DNA of 64,000 nt from Sphingomonas hankookensis (GTDB lineage: Bacteria; Pseudomonadota; Alphaproteobacteria; Sphingomonadales; Sphingomonadaceae), in the NCBI RefSeq assembly GCF_022664465.1, contig NZ_JAKREV010000006.1:124001-188000 (forward strand). The letters are read 5' to 3'. Of this stretch, positions 49,896-58,952 are shown piece by piece (the stretch's first letter is position 1; the number at the start of each line of letters is the position of its first letter). The notes beneath the pieces are model-generated. The model saw only the letters and a program-made list of their open reading frames with translations. It did no database searches and had not been told where the DNA came from. Both the position numbers and the translations under genes were made by a program.

Positions 49896-51617
49896 TCACC
49901 CCGCCGCGAACTGCTCCGCACTCAGTGCGTACAACCCACCGGCGCCGGCCATCGCTGCCATGCCCAGCCCGCGTGCTTCGGGCACGATCCGGTCGAGATA
50001 GAAGCCGACCGCCGCGCGCTTGCGGGCAACGAAATCGCGATCTTCGACCGTGTCCAGCGCGCGCGCCTGCCGCTCCAGCAGCCAGCCGCAGACGCAGGTC
50101 GACAGCATCGTCAGGAACGGATAGCTGCCCGCCAGCCGGTCGTCGACGCTCGCCTCCAGCATCCAGCGCGCGACCGCCTGCGTATCGCCGAGCAGGTCGT
50201 TCAGGGCCGCATGGACCACCTCGCCGCGCATCTCGGCGAACAGCGCGTCCATACCGGTGCCGCCATCGCCCGACAGCTTGCGGCCGACCAGATCGGCGGC
50301 CTGGATGCCGTTGGTGCCTTCGTAGATCGGGGTGATGCGCGCGTCGCGATAATGCTGCGCGGCGCCGGTTTCCTCGACATAGCCCATGCCGCCATGCACC
50401 TGCACTCCGAGGCTCGCCACCTCGCAGCCGATGTCGGTGCCATGCGCCTTGGCCAGCGGCGTGACGAGATCGAGCCGCGCCTTCGCCCCGTCGATCCCCA
50501 GCGTCGCACGGTCGACCTGCCCGGCGACGTAATAGACCAAAGCGCGTGCCGCCATGGTCTGCGCGGTCATGCGCAACAGCATGCGCCGGACATCGGGATG
50601 CTCGACGATCGCGACCGGCGCGCCGCCGGTCGACGCGCGCGCCGACTGGACACGCTCGCGGGCATAGGCGACCGCGCGCTGCGTTGCCGCCTCCGCGACC
50701 TGCACGCCTTGCAGGCCGACGTTCAGGCGGGCGTTGTTCATCATCGTGAACATCGCGCGCATGCCGCCACCCTCGGCGCCGATCAGCTCGCCGATACAGT
50801 CGCCATTGTCGCCGAACGACAGGACGCAGGTGGGGGAGGCATGCAGCCCCATCTTGTGTTCGATCGACACGACGCGGACGTCGTTCGCCTCGCCCGGATT
50901 GCCATCGGCATCGAGGCGGAACTTGGGCACGAGGAACAGCGAAATCCCCTTGGTCCCCGCAGGAGCCCCCGGCGTGCGGGCGAGGACGAGGTGGACGATA
51001 TTGTCGGCCATGTCGTGATCGCCGAACGAGATGTAGATTTTCGTGCCGCGAATCCGCCAGTTGCCGTCGCCGACCGGTTCGGCGCGCGTCGTCAGCGCCC
51101 CCACATCCGATCCGGCCTGCGGCTCGGTCAGGTTCATCGTGCCGGTCCATTCGCCGGTCGCGAGCTTGGGCAGGTACCGTGCCTGCTGCTCCGGCGTGCC
51201 GTGATGGGTCAGCGCCTCGATTGCGCCCACGGTCAGCGTCGGGGCCAGTGCGAAGCCGAGATCGGCGGTGCCGAGCGTCTCCAGCACTGCGGTCGCCACC
51301 GCAAAGGGCAGTGCCTGTCCACCGAAATCGGCCGGCGACCCGATCGTGCCCCAACCGCCCGCGACATAGGCCTGATAGGCGGCGCGATAGCCATCGGGCA
51401 TCACCACGCCATCGGGGGTCCAGCGCGCGCCGACCGTGTCGCCCTTGCGCGCCAGCGGTCGCCATTCGCCCGCGGCGAAATCGCCGATCCCGGTCAGGAT
51501 CGCATCGAGCAGGTCGGGGGTCGCATCCGCGAACCGGGGTGTCGCGGCGATCGCATCGATCCCGGCGGCGTGGGTCAGCGCGAAACGCTGTTCGGCGGTG
51601 GCGGGGGTCAGGTCCAT
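49896..51617 (-). CDS. Acyl-CoA dehydrogenase
   Basis: 573 aa from ATG 51617 (GAGAGGG upstream), the length of the larger bacterial acyl-CoA dehydrogenases with an extra C-terminal domain. FAD-site motifs MNLTEPQAGSDVGAL and IRGTKIYISFGDHDM are present, as are QVHGGMGYVEETGAAQHYRDARI and YEGTNGIQAADLVGRKL. It catalyses the first step of fatty-acid or related acyl-CoA oxidation. Divergent from the Sua5-type gene across 46 bp. Confidence 0.93.
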   Translation of the reverse strand: MDLTPATAEQRFALTHAAGIDAIAATPRFADATPDLLDAILTGIGDFAAGEWRPLARKGDTVGARWTPDGVVMPDGYRAAYQAYVAGGWGTIGSPADFGGQALPFAVATAVLETLGTADLGFALAPTLTVGAIEALTHHGTPEQQARYLPKLATGEWTGTMNLTEPQAGSDVGALTTRAEPVGDGNWRIRGTKIYISFGDHDMADNIVHLVLARTPGAPAGTKGISLFLVPKFRLDADGNPGEANDVRVVSIEHKMGLHASPTCVLSFGDNGDCIGELIGAEGGGMRAMFTMMNNARLNVGLQGVQVAEAATQRAVAYARERVQSARASTGGAPVAIVEHPDVRRMLLRMTAQTMAARALVYYVAGQVDRATLGIDGAKARLDLVTPLAKAHGTDIGCEVASLGVQVHGGMGYVEETGAAQHYRDARITPIYEGTNGIQAADLVGRKLSGDGGTGMDALFAEMRGEVVHAALNDLLGDTQAVARWMLEASVDDRLAGSYPFLTMLSTCVCGWLLERQARALDTVEDRDFVARKRAAVGFYLDRIVPEARGLGMAAMAGAGGLYALSAEQFAAG

Positions 51618-51663
51618 TTGCCCTCTCTCGATCGGCGGTTTTTCCCGGTATAGCCACGCAATC

Positions 51664-52620
51664 ATGACCGCTTCAAACGCTTCGATTCCGACCGTTCTCT
51701 TACCCTACGGCACGGCGGCGATCGCGGCGGCGGCGGCGGTGATTGCCGAGGGCGGCTGCGTCGCGGTAGCGACCGAGACGGTCTATGGCCTTGCCGCCGA
51801 CGCCACCGATTCGCGCGCGGTTGCGGGCATCTATGCCGCCAAGGGACGCCCCGATTTCAATCCGTTGATCGTCCATGTGCCGACCCGCGCGGCGGCAGAG
51901 GCCTTGGCGGTATTCGACGATGCGGCAGGGCGTCTGGCCGATGCGTTCTGGCCGGGGCCGCTGACGCTGGTGCTGCCGATCCGCGAGCGCTCGGGTATCG
52001 CGTCGCTGGTGACGGCGGGGCTGGCGACGATCGCGATCCGGGTGCCGGCGCACGACGCGATGCAGGCGTTGCTACACGCGACCGGCCGCCCGCTCGCCGC
52101 CCCGTCGGCCAATGCCAGCGGATCGATCAGCCCGACCCGCGCCGGGCATGTGCTGCGCAGCCTGGACGGGCGAATCCCGATGGTGATCGATGCCGGCCCG
52201 ACCACGAGCGGGATCGAATCGACGATCATCGCCTGTGTCGACGGCGCGGTGCGCCAGTTGCGCCCCGGCCCGATCGCGCGTGAGACGGTCGCCGACCTGT
52301 TGGGCACCATGGTCGGCGGCGGCGGGGCCGGGATCGAGGCGCCGGGGCAGCTCGCCAGCCATTACGCGCCGTCCAAGCCGGTCCGGTTGAACGCCGCCGA
52401 GCGCGAAGGCGACGAATGGCTGATCGGCTTCGGTCCGGTCGCGGGCGATGCGACGCTCTCGGCCGCGGGCGATCTGGTCGAGGCGGCGGCGCGGCTGTTC
52501 GATGCGCTGCATGTCGCCGATGTAGCGCCTTGCGCCCGAATCGCTGTCGCGCCGGTGCCCAACCATGGCCTGGGCGCGGCGATCAACGACCGGTTGCGGC
52601 GCGCGGCGGTGCCGGGCTGA
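51664..52620 (+). CDS. L-threonylcarbamoyladenylate synthase (Sua5 type)
   Basis: 318 aa from ATG 51664. It makes the threonylcarbamoyl-AMP used for t6A37 in tRNAs that read ANN codons. The YrdC domain (~10-200) shows [49 protein letters not shown] and [13 protein letters not shown]. The extra C-terminal domain (~220-318) makes it Sua5 rather than the short TsaC. Confidence 0.95.
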   Translation: MTASNASIPTVLLPYGTAAIAAAAAVIAEGGCVAVATETVYGLAADATDSRAVAGIYAAKGRPDFNPLIVHVPTRAAAEALAVFDDAAGRLADAFWPGPLTLVLPIRERSGIASLVTAGLATIAIRVPAHDAMQALLHATGRPLAAPSANASGSISPTRAGHVLRSLDGRIPMVIDAGPTTSGIESTIIACVDGAVRQLRPGPIARETVADLLGTMVGGGGAGIEAPGQLASHYAPSKPVRLNAAEREGDEWLIGFGPVAGDATLSAAGDLVEAAARLFDALHVADVAPCARIAVAPVPNHGLGAAINDRLRRAAVPG

Positions 52621-52705
52621 CATTCGCCCAAGTATCGAATTCGTCCGGCTACGCGTCGTTAACTCCTTCGCCGTTAGATACGTTTCGTACCGTGGAAGGG
52701 CGTTT

Positions 52706-54160
52706 ATGAGCGGACCGGAAGAGATCGATTTCGAGAAGAGGCTGGCGGCGTTCGATTACGACGCGCGCAGCTATGGCACGTTTCCGATGATCAAGCGCGC
52801 GATCGAGCGCCACGCGCCCGCTGCGCTGACCGCATTGTACCGGCACATCGCCAATACGCCGTCGATTCGCGACATGTTCACTTCGCCCGCGCGGATGGAC
52901 CATGCCCGCGACAAGCAGCTGGAACATTGGCGCAAGCTGTTCTCCGGTCCGATCGACCGCGACTATGCCGCCGCCGCGTCGAACATCGGGCAGGTCCATG
53001 CCCGGATCGGCCTCGCGCCGACATGGTATATCAGCGGCTATGCGCGGATGCTGGAGCATGTCCTGCCGCGCCTCGTGCTCGGCCGGATCGGCTGGCCGTT
53101 CGGCGCCCGCCGCCGCGCGCGGGCCGCGACCGCGCTGGTCAAGGCGTCGCTGATCGACATGGACATCGCGCTCGCCGCCTATTTCGAGGCGGAACAGGCC
53201 GGGCGTCGCGCCGTCATCGAACGCTGTGGGGCGGCGTTCGAACGGATGGCGCAGGGCGACCTGACCGTGTCGCTCGACGGGCTGCCGCGCGAATATCAGG
53301 CGCTGGCCGACAGTTTCGAAGCGATGCGCCAGCAGATGTGCGAGACGCTGGGCATGGTCACCCGTTCGGGCGAGCAGATCCGCATCGGTTCGGGCAATAT
53401 CCGCCATGCCTCCGACGACTTGTCGCAGCGGACCGAGCAGCAGGCGGCGAGCCTCGAAGAAACCGCCGCGGCGATGGAGCAGATCACCGGCACCGTCCGC
53501 CAGACCGCCGACGGGGCGTCGCGTGCCGACCGGATCGTCGGCGAAGCGCGCACCGAGGCCGAGGATTCGGGCAAGATCGTCCGCCGCGCGGTCGAGGCGA
53601 TGGACGGCATCCAGCGGTCGTCGAACGAGATCAGCGAGATCATCTCGGTCATCGACGGCATTTCGTTCCAGACGAACCTGCTGGCGCTGAACGCCGGGGT
53701 CGAGGCGGCGCGCGCAGGCGATGCGGGCAAGGGCTTTGCCGTCGTCGCGTCGGAAGTCCGGGCCCTTGCGCAGCGCTCGGCCGAAGCGGCCAAGGACGTG
53801 AAGACCCGCATCCTGTCGTCGTCCGAACAGGTCGAGGCCGGGGTCGACCTGGTCAACGCGACCGGACAGGCGTTGCAGCGTATCATCGGCCGGATCGGCG
53901 AGATCAGCGAACTGGTATCGGGCATCGCCACCTCTGCGGCGCAACAGTCGATCGGGCTGCAACAGGTCAATACCGCCGTGTCGGAAATGGATAGCGTGAC
54001 GCAGCGCAACGCCGCGATGGTCGAAGAAGCGACCGCCGCCGCGCGGATACTGGCGCAGGAGGCCGAAGTGCTGGCGGCAGAGGTCGCCCGGTTCCGGCTG
54101 GAGGGCGGCGACAGTGGCAACGAGGTACACCGGATGCAGCAGCGGCTGGCGGCGGCGTGA
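52706..54160 (+). CDS. Soluble globin-coupled methyl-accepting chemotaxis protein
   Basis: 484 aa with no membrane helix. Order: protoglobin-type sensor (~1-165) with proximal His98 in [20 protein letters not shown]; a HAMP-like helix pair (~170-210; [20 protein letters not shown]); then a signalling domain (~215-470) with the hairpin tip [31 protein letters not shown]. HemAT-like proteins of this layout bind haem and sense oxygen or related gases. GGAAGGG lies upstream of ATG 52706. No cheA, cheW or flagellar genes are nearby. Confidence 0.93.
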   Translation: MSGPEEIDFEKRLAAFDYDARSYGTFPMIKRAIERHAPAALTALYRHIANTPSIRDMFTSPARMDHARDKQLEHWRKLFSGPIDRDYAAAASNIGQVHARIGLAPTWYISGYARMLEHVLPRLVLGRIGWPFGARRRARAATALVKASLIDMDIALAAYFEAEQAGRRAVIERCGAAFERMAQGDLTVSLDGLPREYQALADSFEAMRQQMCETLGMVTRSGEQIRIGSGNIRHASDDLSQRTEQQAASLEETAAAMEQITGTVRQTADGASRADRIVGEARTEAEDSGKIVRRAVEAMDGIQRSSNEISEIISVIDGISFQTNLLALNAGVEAARAGDAGKGFAVVASEVRALAQRSAEAAKDVKTRILSSSEQVEAGVDLVNATGQALQRIIGRIGEISELVSGIATSAAQQSIGLQQVNTAVSEMDSVTQRNAAMVEEATAAARILAQEAEVLAAEVARFRLEGGDSGNEVHRMQQRLAAA

Positions 54161-54180
54161 GCGAATGATGAAATAGTGAC

Positions 54181-54384
54181 CGTCATTCCCGCGAAGGCGG
54201 GAATCCGTACACGCTAGGGTGCGGCTCCTTACGATCGTCAGCAGCTACGGATTCCTGCCTTTGCGGGAATGACGAAGGGATATTGTCGTAAGAGACCATA
54301 CGTCGCCCCAGCGCAGGCTGGGGCCTCCTGCGGCCAGGCGCGCGTTTCGGCCACGGGGAAATCCCAGCCTTCGCTGGGATGACG
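54181..54384. repeat. Two inverted repeats (families C and B)
   Basis: Family C at 54181-54274 (CGTCATTCCCGCGAAGGCGGG / TGCCTTTGCGGGAATGACG) and family B at 54301-54384 (CGTCGCCCCAGCGCAGGCTGG / CCCAGCCTTCGCTGGGATGACG). They fill most of the 335-bp gap before the ATP-grasp gene; the last 110 bp should hold its promoter but no clear site was seen. Confidence 0.8.
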
Positions 54385-54495
54385 GGTGTGGCGGGTTTGC
54401 TCCTGAGCGCCTCCCCCACATCCGTACCCACAGCGCAAAGCGGTTGCACCCCGGCGGCGCGCGTGCTTGGGAATGCGCGGGGATCGGGAAACTCT

Positions 54496-56979
54496 ATGGC
54501 CAGCCGCGCAATCAACGGACGGTTCGATGCTGGCGCGACCGGTGGGCGCTGGCTCGACGCATATTGTGCCGCCGCACCGACGGGCGACATGCTGTGCCAT
54601 GCGACCGCGCAGGATCGCGCAGCATGGGAGGCGGCGTTCGAGGAACTGGCCGGGGTGCCCGGCAACACGCTGGCCGCCGCGCGCGAACGGGCGCAGCGCC
54701 ATTCCGACGATATCGGCACCGCCTATCGTGCGGCGGGCGAGAATGAGGAGCGCCGCTGGCCGTTGTCGCCGGTCCCGCTGCTGATCGGCGCCGACGAATG
54801 GCGCGGCATCGCCGATGGCATGGCCGAACGCGCCGACCTGTTCGAAAGCGTCATCGCCGACATTCATGGCGGACAGCGGCTGGTGGCCGATGGCGTGCTG
54901 CCGGCGATGCTGGTCACCGGTTCGCCGCTGTTCCTGCGGCCGATGGTCGGGCTGGTCCCGCCGGGCGGGCATCAGCTGCATTTCATGGCCGCCGATCTGT
55001 GTCGCGGGCCCGACGGGCGCTGGCGGGTGCTGGCCGACCATGTCCGCGTGCCGGTGGGGGCGGGCTATGCGCTGGAGAACCGGCTGGCGATCGGCCGGAC
55101 GCTCGGCGGACTACCCTCGCGGATGAATATCGAACGCCATGCGCCGTTCTTCGCTGCGATGCGCGCGGGGATCGCCGCCGCATGCCGGCGGGCCGAGCCG
55201 CGCATCGGGCTGCTGACCTCGGGCAAGCTCAACCCCAGCTATCCCGAACAGGCGCATCTGGCACGCTATCTGGGGTTCCTGCTGGTCGAGGGTGCCGACC
55301 TCGCGGTGCGCGACGACCAGCTGTATGTCCGCACCATTGCGGGTCTGAAGCGGATCGATGCGCTGTGGCGGCGGATCGACCCGCGGTTGATCGACCCGCT
55401 GGCGTTCGACGCCAATTCGACGATCGGCGTGCCCGGCCTCGTCGATGCGATGGCGGCGGGCAATGTCGTGATCGCCAATGCGCCGGGGGTCGGCGTGCTC
55501 GAATCACCGGCCTTCGCCGCGTTCCTGCCGGCACTGGGCGAGCGGTTGCTGGGTCGCGCACCGTCGCTGTCGTCGATCGGGACGTGGTGGTGCGGGCGCG
55601 CAGAAGACCGGGCGCGGGTGCTGGCGTCGCTCGACCAGCTGGTGGTCGGCCCTGCCTTTGCCGGGCCGGTGGCGGAACTGGCCGGGCCGGTGCTGGGCGC
55701 ATCGCTGGACGCAGCGGCGCGCGGGCGGCTGGCGACAGCGATGGCGCTCCGGCCGCAGGATTATGTCGGGCAGGAGGTCGCCGAACTGTCGACCATGCCG
55801 ACCGTGTGCGACGGCGGGCTGCTGCCGCGGCCCTTTTCGCTCAGGGTATTCGCGGCGCGCGGCGGCGACGGGCGCTGGGTCGTGCTGCCCGGCGGGTTCG
55901 TGCGGATCGGCGATCAGCCCGACGCGCGCGCCGCGGTGATGGGTGAGGGGTCGTGGTCGGCCGACGTCATCGTCCACGGCCCCGATCCGGTCGCGCCGGT
56001 ATCGCTCCTCCAACCGACCGACAGCGTCGAGCTGCGCCGCAATCCGGGCACGCTACCCAGCCGGGTCGCCGACAACATGTTCTGGCTGGGCCGCTATCTG
56101 GAGCGGGGCGAGGCGTTGCTGGGCGTCATCCGCGTGTTGTTCGGCCATTCGATCTCGGCCGATACCGGCGCGGCGCTGGCCCCGGCGACGGTCGAGCGGC
56201 TGGTGACGATCATCGCCGATACCGGCGCGGCGGGGCGCCCGCCCAGCCATCGCCGCCGCGACCTCGTCGATTTCGCGCGCGAGGCGATGGAATCGGTCGA
56301 CGGCTGGGGCAGCGTGCGCGCGATCAACCGCCTGGCGACCGGCATCGGTGGGGTGTCGCGCGACCGGTTGTCGCTGGACATGGTGCGGCTGCTCGATGCG
56401 CCGTACCCGGTCACCGGCACGTTGCTCGACCGCGCGGGCACGTTGCAGCGGCGCTATGCCGCGCTCGCCGGGCTGTCGGCCGAACATATGGGGCGGACCG
56501 ATGCGTGGCGGTTCCACGACCTGGGGCGGCGGATCGAGCGGGCGATGGCGGCGACGCGCACGCTGCTGGGGGTCGATCTGCGCCGGGCGAGTGCCGAGGA
56601 CTTGTCGACGCTGCTCGACCTTGCCGACAGCCAGATCAGCTATCGTCAGCGCTACCTGATGGGGTTCGCACGGGTGCCGGTGATCGACCTGATCGCGCTC
56701 GACCCCGGCAATCCGCGCGGCATCGCGTTCCAGGTGGAAACGATCGTCGGCCATCTGGCGAAGCTGCCGGTGCTGAACGACGCAGGGATCGCCGAACCGC
56801 AGCAACGCATCGCCGCGCGGCTGACCGCCAGCATCGCGATGACCTCCGCCGAACGGCTCGACCGTGGCTGGGTGCTGGAAATCAACCAGCAGCTGCAGAA
56901 ACTGTCCGACGCGATCGCCACCCGCTATTTCCTGCAAGGTGCGCAACCGCTGCGCGAAGCCGGACTGACCCTCGCATGA
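54496..56979 (+). CDS. Circularly permuted ATP-grasp / alpha-E domain fusion protein
   Basis: 827 aa from ATG 54496 (GGGAA upstream). The first ~470 residues are a circularly permuted ATP-grasp ligase (DUF404/DUF407 type), seen in RPMVGLVPPGGHQLHFMAAD, WRVLADHVRVPVGAGYALENR, GLLTSGKLNPSYPEQAHLAR and DPLAFDANSTIGVPGLVDA. From ~505 comes the alpha-E domain (DUF403): SRVADNMFWLGRYLERGEALL, LADSQISYRQRYLMGFARVPV. The family is predicted to form peptide-like amide bonds. It is translationally coupled to a transglutaminase gene. The substrate is unknown; no anbu-type proteasome gene is here. Confidence 0.9.
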   Translation: MASRAINGRFDAGATGGRWLDAYCAAAPTGDMLCHATAQDRAAWEAAFEELAGVPGNTLAAARERAQRHSDDIGTAYRAAGENEERRWPLSPVPLLIGADEWRGIADGMAERADLFESVIADIHGGQRLVADGVLPAMLVTGSPLFLRPMVGLVPPGGHQLHFMAADLCRGPDGRWRVLADHVRVPVGAGYALENRLAIGRTLGGLPSRMNIERHAPFFAAMRAGIAAACRRAEPRIGLLTSGKLNPSYPEQAHLARYLGFLLVEGADLAVRDDQLYVRTIAGLKRIDALWRRIDPRLIDPLAFDANSTIGVPGLVDAMAAGNVVIANAPGVGVLESPAFAAFLPALGERLLGRAPSLSSIGTWWCGRAEDRARVLASLDQLVVGPAFAGPVAELAGPVLGASLDAAARGRLATAMALRPQDYVGQEVAELSTMPTVCDGGLLPRPFSLRVFAARGGDGRWVVLPGGFVRIGDQPDARAAVMGEGSWSADVIVHGPDPVAPVSLLQPTDSVELRRNPGTLPSRVADNMFWLGRYLERGEALLGVIRVLFGHSISADTGAALAPATVERLVTIIADTGAAGRPPSHRRRDLVDFAREAMESVDGWGSVRAINRLATGIGGVSRDRLSLDMVRLLDAPYPVTGTLLDRAGTLQRRYAALAGLSAEHMGRTDAWRFHDLGRRIERAMAATRTLLGVDLRRASAEDLSTLLDLADSQISYRQRYLMGFARVPVIDLIALDPGNPRGIAFQVETIVGHLAKLPVLNDAGIAEPQQRIAARLTASIAMTSAERLDRGWVLEINQQLQKLSDAIATRYFLQGAQPLREAGLTLA

Positions 56980-57863
56980 TGCGCTATGCCATCCGCCACA
57001 TCACCCGCTTCGACTATGCCGAGGCGGCCGGGTTCGCCCGCTGCAACCTGCGGCTGCGGCCGATCCTGTGGTCGGGGCAGGCACTGGAGGATTATGCGCT
57101 GCTGGTCGAACCGGGTGGCCATACCGAACCCGCACGGGCGCAGGCCGGCCTAGCCAACGTCACCCGGCTGGTAGTCGAACGGCCTGAGCGGATGCTGACG
57201 ATTGAGAGCCGGGCGACGGTGCGCGTCGAACGCCCGATCCCGCTGCCGTCGCCGACCGACCCGACGCTGGCCGAGATTCGTGCGATGATGGCGGAGGTCG
57301 CCGATGCCGGCCCGGCCAGCCCGGTCAGCTATCTCTTTCCTTCCGCCCATGTGCCTATCGTGCCCGAGATCGCGGCATGGTGTGCCGAAGATCTGGCCGA
57401 CGATCGCGGTATCCTCGACGTGGCGATCGCGCTGGCCCGGCGCATCCAGCGCGACTTCGCCTTCGATCCGACCGCGACGCTGGTCGATACCCCGATTGCC
57501 GAGGCTTTTGCGAAGCGTGGCGGGGTGTGTCAGGATTTTGCGCAGATCATGCTGTCGGGCTTGCGCGGGGCGGGGCTGTCCGCGGCCTATTGCTCGGGCT
57601 ATCTGCGCACGCTGCCGCCGCCGGGGCAGGAACGACTCGTCGGCGCCGATGCGACCCATGCGTGGGTGTTGGTGTGGGCCGGTCCCGTATTGGGATGGGT
57701 CGGCGTCGATCCGACCAACGGCATCTGGATGGCCGAGGACCATGTCGTGATGGCGATCGGCCGCGACTATGCCGACATCGCGCCGATCGACGGCGTGGTG
57801 CTGGGGTCGGGGGCGCAGACGATGCAGGTGTCGGTCGATGTGGAGCCTTTGCCGGTCGGTTGA
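56976..57863 (+). CDS. Transglutaminase-like protein of the ATP-grasp/alpha-E cluster
   Basis: 295 aa starting in the stop of the previous gene (ATGATG, 4-bp overlap). An N-terminal beta domain (MRYAIRHITRFDYAEAAGFARCNLRLRP) precedes the transglutaminase core with the Cys-His-Asp triad: Cys185 (GGVCQDFAQIM), His228 (DATHAWVLVW) and Asp245 (GVDPTNGIW). Such enzymes may cleave or exchange amide bonds rather than crosslink. Paired with the ATP-grasp ligase it probably acts on the same product. Confidence 0.92.
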   Translation: MMRYAIRHITRFDYAEAAGFARCNLRLRPILWSGQALEDYALLVEPGGHTEPARAQAGLANVTRLVVERPERMLTIESRATVRVERPIPLPSPTDPTLAEIRAMMAEVADAGPASPVSYLFPSAHVPIVPEIAAWCAEDLADDRGILDVAIALARRIQRDFAFDPTATLVDTPIAEAFAKRGGVCQDFAQIMLSGLRGAGLSAAYCSGYLRTLPPPGQERLVGADATHAWVLVWAGPVLGWVGVDPTNGIWMAEDHVVMAIGRDYADIAPIDGVVLGSGAQTMQVSVDVEPLPVG

Positions 57864-57870
57864 GGGGTTT

Positions 57871-58113
57871 TCACGCGAAGGCGCGGAGACGCGAAGAGAA
57901 AGAAGAAGGTAGATTTCGCGCAGAGGCGCGGAGGCGCAGAGGGGTTGCGCCTGCCGCAGCGTCCCCCGCGTCAGCGGCCTTATTCCATGGCATCCGCGCG
58001 CGAATGGTCTGCCGAACGCACCCGATTGCCAAGCCGCAAGCCCTCTCTGCGCCTCCGCGTCTCTGCGCGAAATCTAACTTCCCTTCTTCGCGACCTTCGC
58101 GCCTTCGCGTAAA
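57871..58113. repeat. Long inverted repeat, family G
   Basis: The outer arm TCACGCGAAGGCGCGGAGACG returns as CGCGCCTTCGCGTAAAA near 58095-58113, and an inner arm GCGCAGAGGCGCGGAGGCG returns as CGCCTCCGCGTCTCTGCGCG near 58045-58070. It fills the gap between the transglutaminase and imuA, ending about 50 bp before the LexA box. Related to the outer arms at 13697-13896. Confidence 0.8.
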
Positions 58114-58163
58114 AATCATTCCAATCCAACCGGATTGACGAATCCGCAACGGACGCGCGATAA

Positions 58164-58178
58164 GAACAAATCATGAAC
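58164..58178 (+). promoter_or_regulatory. LexA (SOS) box overlapping the imuA start codon
   Basis: GAAC (58164-58167), AAATCAT, GAAC (58175-58178): the complement form of GTTC-N7-GTTC. The second half-site includes the G of the ATG and the next codon. Strong evidence that the imuA-imuB operon is under LexA control. Confidence 0.85.
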
Positions 58179-58952
58179 TTAGAGTCGTCTACCCTTGTCG
58201 CGCTGAAGCGTCGCGTCGCCGCCATGGAGCGGCGTGCCCCGACAGGCAAGGCGGTGCGGGTGGCGACCGGGCATGGCGATATCGATGCCGCGCTGTCCGG
58301 TGGCATCGCGCGCGGGCGGGTGCACGAGATTTTCGCGCTGGATGTGGGCGATGCCGGCAGCGCAACCGGCTTTGCGGGGATGCTGGCGGTCCGGCTGGGC
58401 GGCGGCATCGTGTGGCTGCGCGAGGCGGCGGTGGTGCCAAGCGGCGGGCATCTGCACGCGCCGGGGCTGGTCGAGATCGGCGTCGATCCCGCACGGCTGC
58501 TGCTGGGACTGCTGCCCGACCCGCTGTCGGTGCTGCGCGCCGCCGCCGATGTCGTGCGCTGTGCCGGCGTCGGGGTGGCGGTGATCGAGCTGCACCGCGA
58601 TCCCAAGGCGCTCGACCTGACCGCCAGCCGCCGCCTGGCACTTGCGGCGGAGGAGAGCGGGGTGACCGCGCTGTTGCTGCGCATCGCCGCGACGCCGGTG
58701 GCGAGCGCGGCCGATACCCGCTGGGCAGTGCGGTCGTGCGCCTCGCAGCCCTTGCCCGCCAATGCGCCAGGCCATCCGACCTTCGACCTCGAATTATTGC
58801 GTCAGCGCGGCCGGGGTGCCGATGGCCGCTGGCAAGTGGAGTGGAACCGTGAGCAAGCCGTCTTCACCAGCCCGACGCCATCTGGCGCTGTGGTGGCCGT
58901 TCCTGCCCAGCGACCGGTTGCTGCGCCAATCCCCCTGCGGCGTGCCGGATGA
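58173..58952 (+). CDS. imuA: ImuA, RecA-like mutasome protein
   Basis: 259 aa. A RecA/SulA-like core (VRVATGHGDIDAALSGGIARGRVHEIF, GIVWLREAAVVPSGG, GVAVIELHRDPKALDLTASRRLALAAEESG) with a Pro/Arg-rich tail. ImuA acts with ImuB and DnaE2 in SOS-induced mutagenic translesion synthesis. The ATG at 58173 has only a weak ribosome site and lies under the LexA box. It overlaps imuB by 104 bp. Confidence 0.92.
   Translation: MNLESSTLVALKRRVAAMERRAPTGKAVRVATGHGDIDAALSGGIARGRVHEIFALDVGDAGSATGFAGMLAVRLGGGIVWLREAAVVPSGGHLHAPGLVEIGVDPARLLLGLLPDPLSVLRAAADVVRCAGVGVAVIELHRDPKALDLTASRRLALAAEESGVTALLLRIAATPVASAADTRWAVRSCASQPLPANAPGHPTFDLELLRQRGRGADGRWQVEWNREQAVFTSPTPSGAVVAVPAQRPVAAPIPLRRAG

Noticed and set aside
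52621..52705. Flagellar sigma-28 promoter upstream of the chemoreceptor
   Set aside because: GCCGTTAG resembles the -10 element but no TAAA-type -35 is found at the required distance.
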